Assembly (NCBI RefSeq): GCF_018141105.1
Contig: NZ_CP054839.1
Coordinates: forward strand, 682,001-746,000
Direction: 5' to 3'
Source: Saccharopolyspora erythraea
Lineage (GTDB): Bacteria; Actinomycetota; Actinomycetes; Mycobacteriales; Pseudonocardiaceae
DNA: 64,000 nt
Shown in pieces: positions 8,394 through 16,526 of the stretch. Below the pieces are notes generated by a model that was not told the DNA's origin, ran no database searches, and saw nothing but the letters and a program-made list of their open reading frames with translations. The first letter of the stretch is position 1. The number at the start of each line of letters is the position of its first letter. The translations under genes were made by a program, and so were the position numbers.

Positions 8394-9734
8394 GTGTCCG
8401 AAGAGACCTCGTTCCGGCCGGGAGCGAAGGCACCCGGCGAGGTCCCGGACAACCTCACGCGGTCGTCCACATCGGACGCATCCGGTGGCGGTGGCATGTT
8501 CCGCTCGCTGCGCGAGCGCAACTACCGCTACTACGCGTCCGGGCAGGTCGTGTCGCTCACCGGCACCTGGATGCAGCGGGCGGCGCAGGACTGGCTCGTC
8601 CTGGAGCTCTCCGGCGGCAACGCGGCGGCGCTGGGTGTCGCGGTCGCGCTGCAGTTCATGCCCACCCTGCTGCTGACGCTGTGGGCCGGGGTGGCCGCCG
8701 ACCGCTTCGACAAGCGCAGGCTGCTCATCGGCGTGCAGAGCGCGCTCGGGGCGTGCGGGTTCGTGCTGGGGCTGCTCGACGTCACCGGCGTGGTGGTGCT
8801 GTGGCACGTATACGCGCTGTGCCTGGTGCTGGGCTGCTTCGCCGCGGTCGACGCGCCGGTGCGCCAGTCGTTCGTCACCGAGATGGTCGGGCCCGCGCAG
8901 GTCACCAACGCGGTGGCGCTGAACTCGATGACGTTCAACCTGGCCCGCATCGTCGGACCAGCGGTGGCCGGCCTGATGATCACCGCGGCCGGCACCGGCT
9001 GGGTGTTCCTGGCCAACGGCCTCAGCTCGGTCGCGGTGGTCACCGGGCTGGCGCTCATGGACCCGGCCAGGCTGCACCGGTCCGCGCCGCCGCGGGAGAA
9101 GCGCGGGCAGCTCGTGGCGGGCCTGCGCTACGTGCGCGGGCGCCCCGACCTGATCACGCTCATGGCCCTGGTGCTCTGCATCGGCACCTTCGGGATGAAC
9201 TTCGAGAACACGCTGGCGGTGCTGGCGCGCAACACCTTCGAGCGGGAGGCCGACGGCTACGGCCTGCTGATCACGATGCTCGCCGTCGGGACGCTGTCCG
9301 GCGCGTCGCTGGCCGCCCGCCGCAGCGCCCGCGGAGGGCCGCGCATGCGGCTGGTGCTGATCGGTGCGGCGGCGTTCGGCGCGCTGGAGGTCGTGGCGTC
9401 GATGATGCCGGGCTACTGGACGTTCGCGGTGGCGCTGATCCCGGTCGGCATCGCGGTGATGACCTTCACCACCAGCGCGAACGCGACGGTGCAGCTCTCG
9501 GTCGAGCCCACCGTGCGCGGCCGGGTCATGGGGCTGTACATGCTGGTCTTCCTGGGCGGCAAGCCGCTGGGCGGGCTCGCGTCGGGCTGGCTGGCTGCGG
9601 TGCTCGGCCCGCGGTCGCCGCTGATGATCGGCGGCCTGCTGTCGCTGGCGGCCGCACTCGTCGCGGCGGGTGTGCTCGCCCGCCGCAGAGCGCGCGGTGG
9701 ACGTGTCGGAAGCCGCCTGGAAGGCGATTCCTAG
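8394..9734 (+). CDS. MFS exporter (DHA3 / EntS-like)
   Basis: The 446-residue protein starts with a hydrophilic tail of about 35 residues, then F-R-S-L-R-E-R-N-Y-R-Y-Y-A-S-G-Q and about 12 membrane segments. The A-D-R-F-D-K-R-R-L-L loop after helix 2 is the MFS signature. It belongs to the DHA3 group that exports siderophores or macrolides. It is paired with the MarR gene and preceded by a GAGGAG ribosome site; the GTG start is chosen for that reason. The substrate cannot be read from sequence. Confidence 0.85.
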   Translation: MSEETSFRPGAKAPGEVPDNLTRSSTSDASGGGGMFRSLRERNYRYYASGQVVSLTGTWMQRAAQDWLVLELSGGNAAALGVAVALQFMPTLLLTLWAGVAADRFDKRRLLIGVQSALGACGFVLGLLDVTGVVVLWHVYALCLVLGCFAAVDAPVRQSFVTEMVGPAQVTNAVALNSMTFNLARIVGPAVAGLMITAAGTGWVFLANGLSSVAVVTGLALMDPARLHRSAPPREKRGQLVAGLRYVRGRPDLITLMALVLCIGTFGMNFENTLAVLARNTFEREADGYGLLITMLAVGTLSGASLAARRSARGGPRMRLVLIGAAAFGALEVVASMMPGYWTFAVALIPVGIAVMTFTTSANATVQLSVEPTVRGRVMGLYMLVFLGGKPLGGLASGWLAAVLGPRSPLMIGGLLSLAAALVAAGVLARRRARGGRVGSRLEGDS

Positions 9735-9740
9735 CTCTGT

Positions 9741-9897
9741 GCCACAAGCGGCGGAGCCGCTTGCGGTGTGGGACTCAGCTGGACCACCCGCGGGTTCTCA
9801 GCTGTCTTCTCGCGAGGACAGCTTCGACGCCGCGTATCGGACATACGTCAGTCGGAGATCCCGGAGCGAGAAGGCGGCTGAGGTTCCGCCAGGCGAC
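9741..9897 (-). repeat. Dispersed 3'-end repeat, copy A
   Basis: Read on the minus strand this stretch contains TGGCGGAACCTCAG, then CCGGGATCT, CTGACGTAT, ATACGCGGCG and GCTGTCCTCGC, in the same order as copy C at 26186-26391. It has an inner inverted repeat AGCTGTC/GACAGCT and ends with the hairpin CAAGCGGC-GGA-GCCGCTTG (9745-9763), which could terminate the MFS transcript. It lies between the 3' ends of two convergent genes, like the other three copies. Confidence 0.75.
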
Positions 9898-9931
9898 CCA
9901 CTACGCAAGCCACATCCGAAACATGTCAGCG

Positions 9932-10459
9932 CTACGAGGCGCTGAGGGGTTTGACGTACCGGTGGACCGGGACGGCGACCGTTCCGGTGCGGGTCGGCGC
10001 GTGGTGCACGATCCGCCCGGTGTCCTGCCACCCGTGCAGCTCGTAGAAGCGGCGGGCGGTGGTGTTGCCGGGGACCACGGCCAGCCACGCCTCGCGGTGT
10101 CCCGAGGAGAGCCGGGTTTCCGCGGCCTGCAGCAGAGCGGTGCCGACACCGCGTCCCCGGGCGTCGCGGTCGACCGCGAGCTGCACGACTTCTCCGTCGT
10201 CGGGCCCGACGATGACGAGGCCGATGAGATGCCCGGCGTTCTCCGTCGCGACCGTGGTCGCCGACACCTACCTGGCCGCGTAGTGCGCGAAGTGGGCGGA
10301 GTCGCGCAAAGCCATCAGCTCGTCGGGCACCCGGTCGCGGTGGCCGTCGAGCCAGGCCGTCTCCCAGAGCGGGGCCACGGCGGGCAGATCGGCCGGGGTG
10401 GCTGCCCGCAGGAGGAACCCGGATGAACCGGCCTCCCGGCGGGGCTGCGTGTGCGGCAT
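9932..10459 (-). pseudogene. GNAT N-acetyltransferase with an in-frame stop
   Basis: One continuous reading frame of 175 codons is broken only by a TAG at 10268-10270. The part before it (63 residues from an ATG at 10459 with a GGAG site) holds the first GNAT strand and helix. The part after it holds the acetyl-CoA loop A-R-G-R-G-V-G-T-A-L-L and the G-N-T-T-A-R-R-F-Y-E motif. A full-length GNAT enzyme would span both, so this is best read as a single nonsense mutation. The codon after the stop is GTG, so a truncated acetyltransferase domain might still be made. A sequencing error cannot be ruled out. Confidence 0.75.
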
Positions 10460-10623
10460 GGCGTTCTCCGTCCTCGGAGGCGGCGGCCCAGCTTGTCACC
10501 GTCGCAACCGCTGGCGCCAGTGACAGCGCCCTCGTCGGGCTGCGTCTTCAGGCCGGTCCGGGCGTCTGACCGTTGATTTCCGGCGCGCGGGATTCGTTGT
10601 GGATCGAAGGGTTGCCCGTGCTG

Positions 10624-10642
10624 GCAGGTTAGGCTAACCTAA
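10624..10642 (+). promoter_or_regulatory. IdeR/DtxR-type iron box
   Basis: The 19 bases GCAGGTTAGGCTAACCTAA match 17 of 19 positions of the IdeR consensus TTAGGTTAGGCTAACCTAA and are almost perfectly palindromic. IdeR with ferrous iron represses siderophore and iron-uptake genes at such sites. No iron gene follows: the next start codon on the + strand is 219 bases away (DUF998), and a strong hairpin lies between. The nearest gene on the minus strand is the broken acetyltransferase. Confidence 0.75.
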
Positions 10643-10690
10643 TACCCGTCCGCTTCGTGGTGGGAGCGGCAGTCAGTTCGGGAACAGATC

Positions 10691-10720
10691 GGGCCCCGGC
10701 TTCTCCGGAAGCCGGGGCCC
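10691..10720 (+). terminator. Strong hairpin downstream of the iron box
   Basis: A perfect 12-bp stem (GGGCCCCGGCTT / AAGCCGGGGCCC) with a 6-base loop, lacking a T-run. It lies 48 bases after the iron box with no coding gene between them, so it could end a short iron-regulated RNA of about 70 bases. Confidence 0.6.
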
Positions 10721-10860
10721 GTTCGCGTGGGCACCGCGTTGAGATACGGCGTCCCCGCGGATCCGACGCCGGGCGGCGGGCACCTCAACCACCCCGCAGC
10801 GTGGACCAGGTGCAGGCGAAGCGGCCATCGGGTCCCGATCGCCGAAGTAGGGTGCGGCGC

Positions 10861-11508
10861 ATGGGAAACGCCTCGCGCGCGCCGCGCGCGTACTTCGCGT
10901 GCGGGTTGGCCGGCGCCGTGCTGTTCGTCGTCGTGTTCCTCGTCGCCGGTGCGCTGCGGCCCGGCTACAGCGCGCTGCGCCACCCGGTGAGTTCGCTCGC
11001 GCTCGGGGAGTCCGGCTGGGTGCAGAGCACCAGCTTCGTGGTCACCGGCGTGCTGATGTTCGCGTTCGCGGTCGGGGTGCGGCGCACCGCAGGCGGCCTC
11101 TGGCTGTCGCGGCTGCTCGGCGTCTACGCGATCGGCCTGATCGGAGCGGGGTTCTTCCGGACCGACCCGATCAGCGGATACCCGGCAGGCACCCCGATGC
11201 TGGGGCAGAGCACGCTCACCGGCTCGCTGCACGACACCTTCTCCGCGCTCGTCTTCGCCGCGCTGCCGCTGGCGTGCGGGGTCCTCGCCCACCGCTGCTT
11301 CAAGTCCGGCCGCACCGGCTGGGCCTGGTACTCGGCCGCGACCGCGGTGGTTTTCCTGGCCGGGTTCGTACTCGCCGGCGTGGGCTTCGCCCAGAACGCC
11401 GCGCTGATGCCGTTCGCCGGGCTGCTGCAACGGCTCACGATCGTCGTGGGCTGGGCGTGGGTTGCCGCACTCGCGGCGCATCTGCTGCGCCGCAGCGCGC
11501 CTGCATAG
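10861..11508 (+). CDS. DUF998 membrane protein
   Basis: A 215-residue protein with six hydrophobic segments and the DUF998 pattern R-H-P-V-S-S-L-A-L-G near residue 45 and G-A-G-F-F-R-T-D-P near residue 97. Function is unknown; DUF998 proteins are integral membrane proteins of unclear role. The frame is open further upstream, but the ATG at 10861 places the first membrane helix at the usual distance. Confidence 0.75.
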   Translation: MGNASRAPRAYFACGLAGAVLFVVVFLVAGALRPGYSALRHPVSSLALGESGWVQSTSFVVTGVLMFAFAVGVRRTAGGLWLSRLLGVYAIGLIGAGFFRTDPISGYPAGTPMLGQSTLTGSLHDTFSALVFAALPLACGVLAHRCFKSGRTGWAWYSAATAVVFLAGFVLAGVGFAQNAALMPFAGLLQRLTIVVGWAWVAALAAHLLRRSAPA

Positions 11509-11527
11509 ACTCGGCGCGGGAGGTGCC

Positions 11528-11887
11528 ATGCTCGGTCTGGGTGAGCTGGAGCTGAAGGTGATGGACGTCCTGTGGTCGTCCGGTGAGCCGATGCGGGTCC
11601 GCGACGTGCTCGATCGTCTCGCCGGCGAACGCAGGCTCGCCTACACCACCGTGATGACCGTGCTCGACCACCTGCACGGCAAGGGCTGGGTGCACCGGAC
11701 CATGACCGGCCGCGCCTACAGCTACCGCCCGGCCCGCACCCGCGAGGAGGCGGGCGCGAACCTGCTGCGCGAGGTGCTCGACTCCTCCGGTGACGCCGAG
11801 TCGGTGCTGCTGCACTTCGCGCGTTCGGTGTCCGACCGCGAGTCCGAGGTGCTGCGCCGCGCTCTGGACAGGGGGCGCGAGTCGTGA
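11528..11887 (+). CDS. BlaI/MecI/CopY-family repressor
   Basis: The 119-residue protein has the Penicillinase_R winged helix: L-G-E-L-E-L-K-V-M-D-V-L-W near the start and Y-T-T-V-M-T-V-L-D-H-L as recognition helix, followed by a dimer region. Its GTGA overlap with the M56 peptidase gene is the usual BlaI/BlaR-like arrangement, in which the peptidase removes the repressor when a signal is sensed. The inverted repeat at 12830-12848 is a likely target. Confidence 0.9.
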   Translation: MLGLGELELKVMDVLWSSGEPMRVRDVLDRLAGERRLAYTTVMTVLDHLHGKGWVHRTMTGRAYSYRPARTREEAGANLLREVLDSSGDAESVLLHFARSVSDRESEVLRRALDRGRES

Positions 11888-12825
11888 CACTGGCCATCGG
11901 GCTGCTCGCGGGCGCGGTGTTCATCGCCCTGTCCGGACCGCTCTACCTGCGCGCCGTGGTGAGCCCGCGGGTGCGACCTGGCGTCGCGCTGACGGTCTGG
12001 GTGGCCTCCGCGGCGGTCGTCGTCGCCGGAGCGGTGGCCGGTGCGGTCCTGCTGGTGCTGCCGCACCGCGGCGCGGCCGACCACCTGATCGGCATGGCCT
12101 GGAGCTGCGCCAACGCCGTCCACGCCGGTGGGGAACCGGTGTGGGAGCACGTCCTGCGCCTGGGCGCGGCGCTGCCGGTGTTCGCGGCGGCGGTCCGGAC
12201 GCTGTTCGTCGCGTACCGCCTGACCAGGCGTGAAGCCGGAAGGCGTCGGCGCCACCTCCGGTTGCTGCGGGTCCTGTCGACCACCGAACCGGATTCGGCC
12301 GTGATGTGGCTGGAGCAGGCGGCCCCGGTCGCCTACAGCCTCGGCGGCCGGCGCGGCGCGATCGTGGCGACCACCGGCGTCTCCCGGCTCGGCGCCGCCG
12401 AGCGCGACGCGATCCTCGCGCACGAGCGCGCGCACCTGTCCGGCAACCACCACCGCCTCGTGCTGATGGCCGACGTCCTCGCGCGGGCGTTGCCGTTCGT
12501 CCCGCTGTTCCGGGCCGCGCCGCCGGTGGTGCGGGTGCTGGTGGAGCTCGCCGCCGATGCCGCCGCCGCGACGCGCTGCGGGCCGGGTCCGGTGCGGGCC
12601 GCCCTGCGCGCCGTGAGCGGGACGGGGGTGCCCGCCGGTTCGCTGGCGATGTCGCGGGAGGCGGTGGAGCTGCGGCTGCGCTGGCTGGGCGCCGAGCGTG
12701 GTTCCCTGCGCGGGCGCACCGGCTACCTCGCGGCGGTGTTCGCCGCGGCCGCACCCGCGATGGCCGCGGTCGGCGTCGTCGCCGGTCTGGTGCTGCTCTA
12801 CTGCCTGTCCGACGGCCGGCTCTGA
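11884..12825 (+). CDS. M56-family membrane metallopeptidase
   Basis: A 313-residue protein with hydrophobic helices at both ends and a zinc-protease motif H-E-R-A-H (His180, Glu181, His184). This is the peptidase part of BlaR1/MecR1 without the extracellular penicillin-binding sensor, so it probably answers to another signal. It is coupled to the BlaI gene by a 4-base overlap (GTG start). After it, 42 bases carry an operator-like repeat before the thioredoxin gene. The direct partner is inferred from gene order. Confidence 0.85.
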   Translation: MTLAIGLLAGAVFIALSGPLYLRAVVSPRVRPGVALTVWVASAAVVVAGAVAGAVLLVLPHRGAADHLIGMAWSCANAVHAGGEPVWEHVLRLGAALPVFAAAVRTLFVAYRLTRREAGRRRRHLRLLRVLSTTEPDSAVMWLEQAAPVAYSLGGRRGAIVATTGVSRLGAAERDAILAHERAHLSGNHHRLVLMADVLARALPFVPLFRAAPPVVRVLVELAADAAAATRCGPGPVRAALRAVSGTGVPAGSLAMSREAVELRLRWLGAERGSLRGRTGYLAAVFAAAAPAMAAVGVVAGLVLLYCLSDGRL

Positions 12826-12829
12826 GCAT

Positions 12830-12848
12830 CTACTATCCTCCGTAGTAG
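12830..12848. promoter_or_regulatory. Candidate BlaI operator
   Basis: CTACTA-N7-TAGTAG is a perfect 6-bp inverted repeat ending 19 bases before the dsbA-like start codon. BlaI-type repressors bind TACTA/TAGTA-like dyads, so the repressor two genes upstream may control the thiol-redox pair. Confidence 0.55.
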
Positions 12849-12867
12849 TTGACGAACGGAGGCTCTG

Positions 12868-13569
12868 GTGGGCAAGGCGAAGGTCCGTCGGCTCAACGTG
12901 CTGGCGGGTGTGCTGGCCGTGGCGGTGGTGTTCCTGGTCGGCTACGTGCTCGCGACGCAGAACCGCGGCGAGACGCCGCCTGCGCCTGCTGCACCTGCGC
13001 CGCCGACGCGGCAGAACCCGCTGGAGTCGCTTGCCCGGCGCGACCCCGGCGACCCGCTGGCCAAGGGACGTCCGGACGCACCGGTGGTGCTGGTCAACTA
13101 CACCGACTTCCGGTGCCCGTTCTGCGCCAAGTTCGGCCGCGACATCGAACCGGAGCTCCAGCGCCGCTACGTCGACACCGGCGTCCTGCGCATCGAGTGG
13201 CGCGACTTCCCGATCTTCGGCGAGGAGTCGCTGTCGGCGTCCCAGGCCGGGCGCGCGGCGGCCCGGCAGGGCAGGTTCTGGGAGTTCCACGACACCGTCT
13301 TCGCCCAGGCGCCGCCCACCGGCCACCCGCCGATGCCGCGGGAGCGGCTGGTGGAACTGGCCCGCCAGGCCGGCGTGCCCGACATCCAGCGGTTCGAGGC
13401 CGACATGGGCGACCCCGGGGTCTACGCGGGCGTCCAGGCCGACGCCATGGAGGGGGCGCAGCTCGGGGTGTCCAGCACGCCCACCTTCGTGATCAACGGG
13501 CAGCCGGTGTTCGGCGCCCAGCCGCTGGAGGTGTTCACCGAGGTCATCGAGCAGGCGCGGGCGCGATGA
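12868..13569 (+). CDS. DsbA-like thioredoxin-fold protein, membrane anchored
   Basis: The 233-residue protein has one N-terminal membrane anchor (residues 10-29), a Pro/Ala linker, and a DsbA-type thioredoxin domain with active site C-P-F-C (Cys83, Cys86) and a cis-Pro loop S-S-T-P-T-F near residue 208. It should act outside the membrane on disulfides of secreted or membrane proteins. GTG start with a GGAGG site. It overlaps ccdA by 4 bases, which suggests that CcdA supplies its electrons. Confidence 0.88.
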   Translation: MGKAKVRRLNVLAGVLAVAVVFLVGYVLATQNRGETPPAPAAPAPPTRQNPLESLARRDPGDPLAKGRPDAPVVLVNYTDFRCPFCAKFGRDIEPELQRRYVDTGVLRIEWRDFPIFGEESLSASQAGRAAARQGRFWEFHDTVFAQAPPTGHPPMPRERLVELARQAGVPDIQRFEADMGDPGVYAGVQADAMEGAQLGVSSTPTFVINGQPVFGAQPLEVFTEVIEQARAR

Positions 13570-14414
13570 CCGAGATCGGCATCCTCGGCGCGTTCCTCGG
13601 CGGTCTGCTGTCGCTGCTCAGCCCGTGCTCGGCGCTGCTGCTGCCCTCGTTCTTCGCCTACGCTTTCAACGGCATCGGCAGGCTGGTCGCCCGCACGTCG
13701 GTCTTCTACGCCGGTCTTTGCGTGACGCTGGTGCCGCTGGGCGCGGCGGCAGGACTCTTCGGCGCGCTGCTGACGTCCTACCGCGACACCGTCACGCTGG
13801 CCGGCGGTCTGGTCCTCATAGGACTCGGACTGCTCCAGATCTCGGGACGGGGCTTCGGAATCAGCGCGGCGCAACAGCTCACCGGCCGGATCAGGGTTTC
13901 GTCGAACCTGTCGGTCTTCGCGCTCGGCGCCGTCTACGGCCTGGCGGGATTCTGCGCCGGGCCACTGCTGGGCAGCGTGCTCACGGTGTCGGCGACCGGT
14001 GGCGACCCGCTCTACGGTGCCGTGCTTCTCGCGGTTTTCGCGCTGGGCATGGCTTTTCCGCTGTTCGTGCTCGCCGTGCTGTGGGACCGCTTCGACATCC
14101 GCAACCGGAAGTGGCTGCGCGGGCGGGAGGTCGGCGTCGGCCGCTTCCGGGTGCACACCGCGAACCTGGTTTCCGGCTTGGTCTTCGTCGCCGTCGGCGT
14201 GCTGTTCGTGGTGACCGACGGGACCGCCAACCTCGGTGGCCTGGCCGATGTGGACGGTCAGTTCGCGGTGCAGGTGTGGCTGCGCCGTGCCATCGCCGGG
14301 GTCACCGACGCCCAGGTCCTGCTCGTGCTGGCGGTCGTCGCGCTCGCGGCCGTCCTCTGGCGCATCCGGCACGTCAAGCGCAAGGCCGGCCGGGAGTCCG
14401 CTGACCGCGAATAG
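13566..14414 (+). CDS. ccdA: CcdA-family thiol transporter (cytochrome c biogenesis/DsbD-like)
   Basis: A 282-residue membrane protein with L-S-P-C-S-A-L-L-L-P in the first helix and G-F-C-A-G-P-L-L-G in the fourth, the two conserved Cys-Pro regions of CcdA/DsbD. It carries reducing power from cytoplasmic thioredoxin across the membrane. Its coupling to the DsbA-like gene supports a joint redox function. A perfect hairpin follows the stop. Confidence 0.85.
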   Translation: MTEIGILGAFLGGLLSLLSPCSALLLPSFFAYAFNGIGRLVARTSVFYAGLCVTLVPLGAAAGLFGALLTSYRDTVTLAGGLVLIGLGLLQISGRGFGISAAQQLTGRIRVSSNLSVFALGAVYGLAGFCAGPLLGSVLTVSATGGDPLYGAVLLAVFALGMAFPLFVLAVLWDRFDIRNRKWLRGREVGVGRFRVHTANLVSGLVFVAVGVLFVVTDGTANLGGLADVDGQFAVQVWLRRAIAGVTDAQVLLVLAVVALAAVLWRIRHVKRKAGRESADRE

Positions 14415-14427
14415 CCCCTGAACAGCA

Positions 14428-14465
14428 CTTCGGGGCCCTCCGGCGGGAAGTGGAGGGCCCCGAAG
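14428..14465. terminator. Bidirectional terminator between ccdA and sod
   Basis: CTTCGGGGCCCTCC and its exact complement form a 14-bp stem with a 10-base loop, located between the ends of two convergent genes. Confidence 0.8.
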
Positions 14466-14552
14466 GCTTCGGCAGCTCAGCTTGTCGGAGCATTCACCGC
14501 CGAGTCTTGCCCGCGCGTCCTCCAGTCGTCGGCGCGAGGACGCGGGGCGGTC

Positions 14553-15182
14553 TCACGCGGCGGGCAGGCGGAGTCCGTTGTAGCCGGCGCGGGCGTCCTG
14601 GAACCGCTTGGCGACCTCGTCCCAGTTGACCACGTTCCACAGCTGCTTGACGTAGTCGGCCTTCACGTTGCGGTACTGCAGGTAGTAGGCGTGCTCCCAG
14701 ATGTCGAACACCAGCAGCGGCGTGGTGGCGATCGACAGGTTGGAGTGGTGGTCGCGCAGCTGCTGGGTGATCAGCCGCTGACCGACCGGGTCCCAGGCCA
14801 GCACGCCCCAGCCGTTGCCCTGGATCGTGGTCGACACCGCCTCCATCTGGGCGCGGAACTTGTCGAACGACCCGAAGTCCTGGTCGATGGCCGCCGCCAG
14901 CTCCCCGGTGGGCTTGTCCCCGCCGTTGGGGCTGAGGATCTTCCACCACACCAGGTGCAGCGAGTGGCCCGCCAGGTTGAACGCCAGCGTGGTCTCCAGC
15001 CCGACGATCGAGCCGAAGTCGCCCTTGTCCCGGGCCTCGGCGATCTTGTCGATCGTGTCGTTGGCGCCCTTGACGTAGGTCGCGTGGTGCTTGCTGTGGT
15101 GCAGCTCGTTGATCTCCCCCGAGATCGCGGGCTCCAGCGCCGCGTAGTCGTAATCCAACTCGGGCAGCACGTACTGAGCCAT
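14553..15182 (-). CDS. sodA: Superoxide dismutase (Fe/Mn family)
   Basis: The 209-residue protein is a complete Fe/Mn SOD. His28 in N-E-L-H-H-S-K-H-H, the A-G-H-S-L-H stretch in the middle, and D-I-W-E-H-A-Y-Y supply the metal ligands. It detoxifies superoxide in the cytoplasm. A clear AGGGAGAA ribosome site precedes the ATG. The choice of Fe or Mn cannot be read with certainty from these residues. It is divergent from the B12-uptake operon. Confidence 0.95.
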   Translation of the reverse strand: MAQYVLPELDYDYAALEPAISGEINELHHSKHHATYVKGANDTIDKIAEARDKGDFGSIVGLETTLAFNLAGHSLHLVWWKILSPNGGDKPTGELAAAIDQDFGSFDKFRAQMEAVSTTIQGNGWGVLAWDPVGQRLITQQLRDHHSNLSIATTPLLVFDIWEHAYYLQYRNVKADYVKQLWNVVNWDEVAKRFQDARAGYNGLRLPAA

Positions 15183-15339
15183 TGAGCGTTCTCCCTACTG
15201 CGTCTGTGGCTAAGGGCAGTCTCTAGCAATTGCAAGATACTGGCAACACTTCCGTGTTCGCAGTTCGGGGAGGTGTTGATCTCAGTGGATGGACGGTCCT
15301 CGCCCGATGGCCTGCGATGACGCGCGGTAGTGGCGATCC

Positions 15340-15560
15340 TGGCTCAGTTGACCGCTTCGGGCGGTTCGGGCAACATCCACCACGACACCGCGTGAGCGGG
15401 GGAAGTCCGGTCGAAGTCCGGCGCTGACCCGCAACGGTAGGCCGCGCGACGCGCGCGGCGAGCCCGATCACCCGCTCGCGGCGGATGCTCCGACGACCGC
15501 CGAGGTCCGCGGTGGGGGCTCAGGACGTCGCCGGAGCGCGGGTCCGGGGCGTGCCGCGGG
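15340..15560 (+). ncRNA. Cobalamin riboswitch
   Basis: The leader contains the conserved core GGGGAAGTCCGGT, then GAAGTCCGGCGCTGACC and CCGCAACGGTA, followed by a B12-box-like GCTCAGGACGTCGCC at about 15518-15532. This is the adenosylcobalamin aptamer order. It lies directly upstream of a btuFCD-type importer, so adenosylcobalamin should switch the operon off. Boundaries are approximate; the start codon at 15582 is close enough for translation control. Confidence 0.9.
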
Positions 15561-15581
15561 CCCTGACCCCCGGAAGGCCCG

Positions 15582-16526
15582 ATGCGACGCCTGCTCGTGG
15601 TGCTGGCCACCACCTTCCTGCTGGCCGGTTGCGGTACCGCGGCCTCGAACGGGCCCGCCCGGGAGGGGATGCGCGTCGAGAACTGCGGGCGGACTCAGGT
15701 CATCGCCGAGCCGCCGCGGCGCGTGGTCAGCCTGAACCAGCACGCGACCGAGATCCTGCTGGCGCTCGGCCTCGGCGACCGCCTCGTCGGCGCCGCCTAC
15801 CCGGACGACCGCACACCTCCGGCGTCGGTGGCCGCCGACTACGCGCGTGTGCCGTTGCTGGCCGAGGAGTACCCGTCGGCCGAGCGCATCCTCGAAGCCG
15901 AGCCCGACCTAGTGGTCGGCGGGTACAGCAGCGCCTTCGACGAGGGCGAAGGTCGCGGCCGGGAGGCGCTGGAGAGCAAGGGCATCGCGACGCTGCTGCT
16001 CTCGGAGTCGTGCGCCACCGGGCCGACCGGAATGCCCGCGCTGCTGGCCGACATCGACATGTTCGGCCGCGTGCTGGGCCTGCGGGAGCGGGCGTCGGCG
16101 CTGGCCGCCGACATCGAGGGCCGCGTCCGCGCGGTCGAGCGGCGGCTGGCGGGCGTGCCGCCGGTGGACGTCTTCGTCTACGACTCCGGTGAGCAGGCGG
16201 CCTTCACCCTCGGCGGCCACGGCGTCGGCAACGACGCCCTCACCCGGGCCGGGGCCCGCAACGTCTTCGCCGACGTCCCGGAGGGCTTCGCCGACGTGAG
16301 CTGGGAGCAGGTCGCCGCCCGCGCCCCGCGGGCGATCGTGCTGGTGGACTACCTGGCCAAGCCGGTCCACGACAAGCGCGCCTACCTCGAAGCCCACCCG
16401 CTGGCTTCGGGCACCCCGGCGGTGCGGGCCGGGCGCTACAGCACGGTCCCGCTGGTCGAGCTGACCGAGGGCATCCGGTTCCCGGACGCCGTCGAGCGGC
16501 TGGCGCGGGACCTGCACGGCGCATGA
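15582..16526 (+). CDS. btuF: Cobalamin ABC transporter substrate-binding lipoprotein
   Basis: A 314-residue lipoprotein: short basic N-terminus, hydrophobic core, lipobox L-A-G-C (Cys17), then a BtuF/FecB-type binding fold with P-R-R-V-V-S-L-N-Q-H-A-T-E and G-G-Y-S-S at the usual places. The cobalamin riboswitch in its leader fixes the likely ligand as vitamin B12 or a precursor rather than a siderophore. It overlaps the permease gene by 4 bases. Confidence 0.88.
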   Translation: MRRLLVVLATTFLLAGCGTAASNGPAREGMRVENCGRTQVIAEPPRRVVSLNQHATEILLALGLGDRLVGAAYPDDRTPPASVAADYARVPLLAEEYPSAERILEAEPDLVVGGYSSAFDEGEGRGREALESKGIATLLLSESCATGPTGMPALLADIDMFGRVLGLRERASALAADIEGRVRAVERRLAGVPPVDVFVYDSGEQAAFTLGGHGVGNDALTRAGARNVFADVPEGFADVSWEQVAARAPRAIVLVDYLAKPVHDKRAYLEAHPLASGTPAVRAGRYSTVPLVELTEGIRFPDAVERLARDLHGA

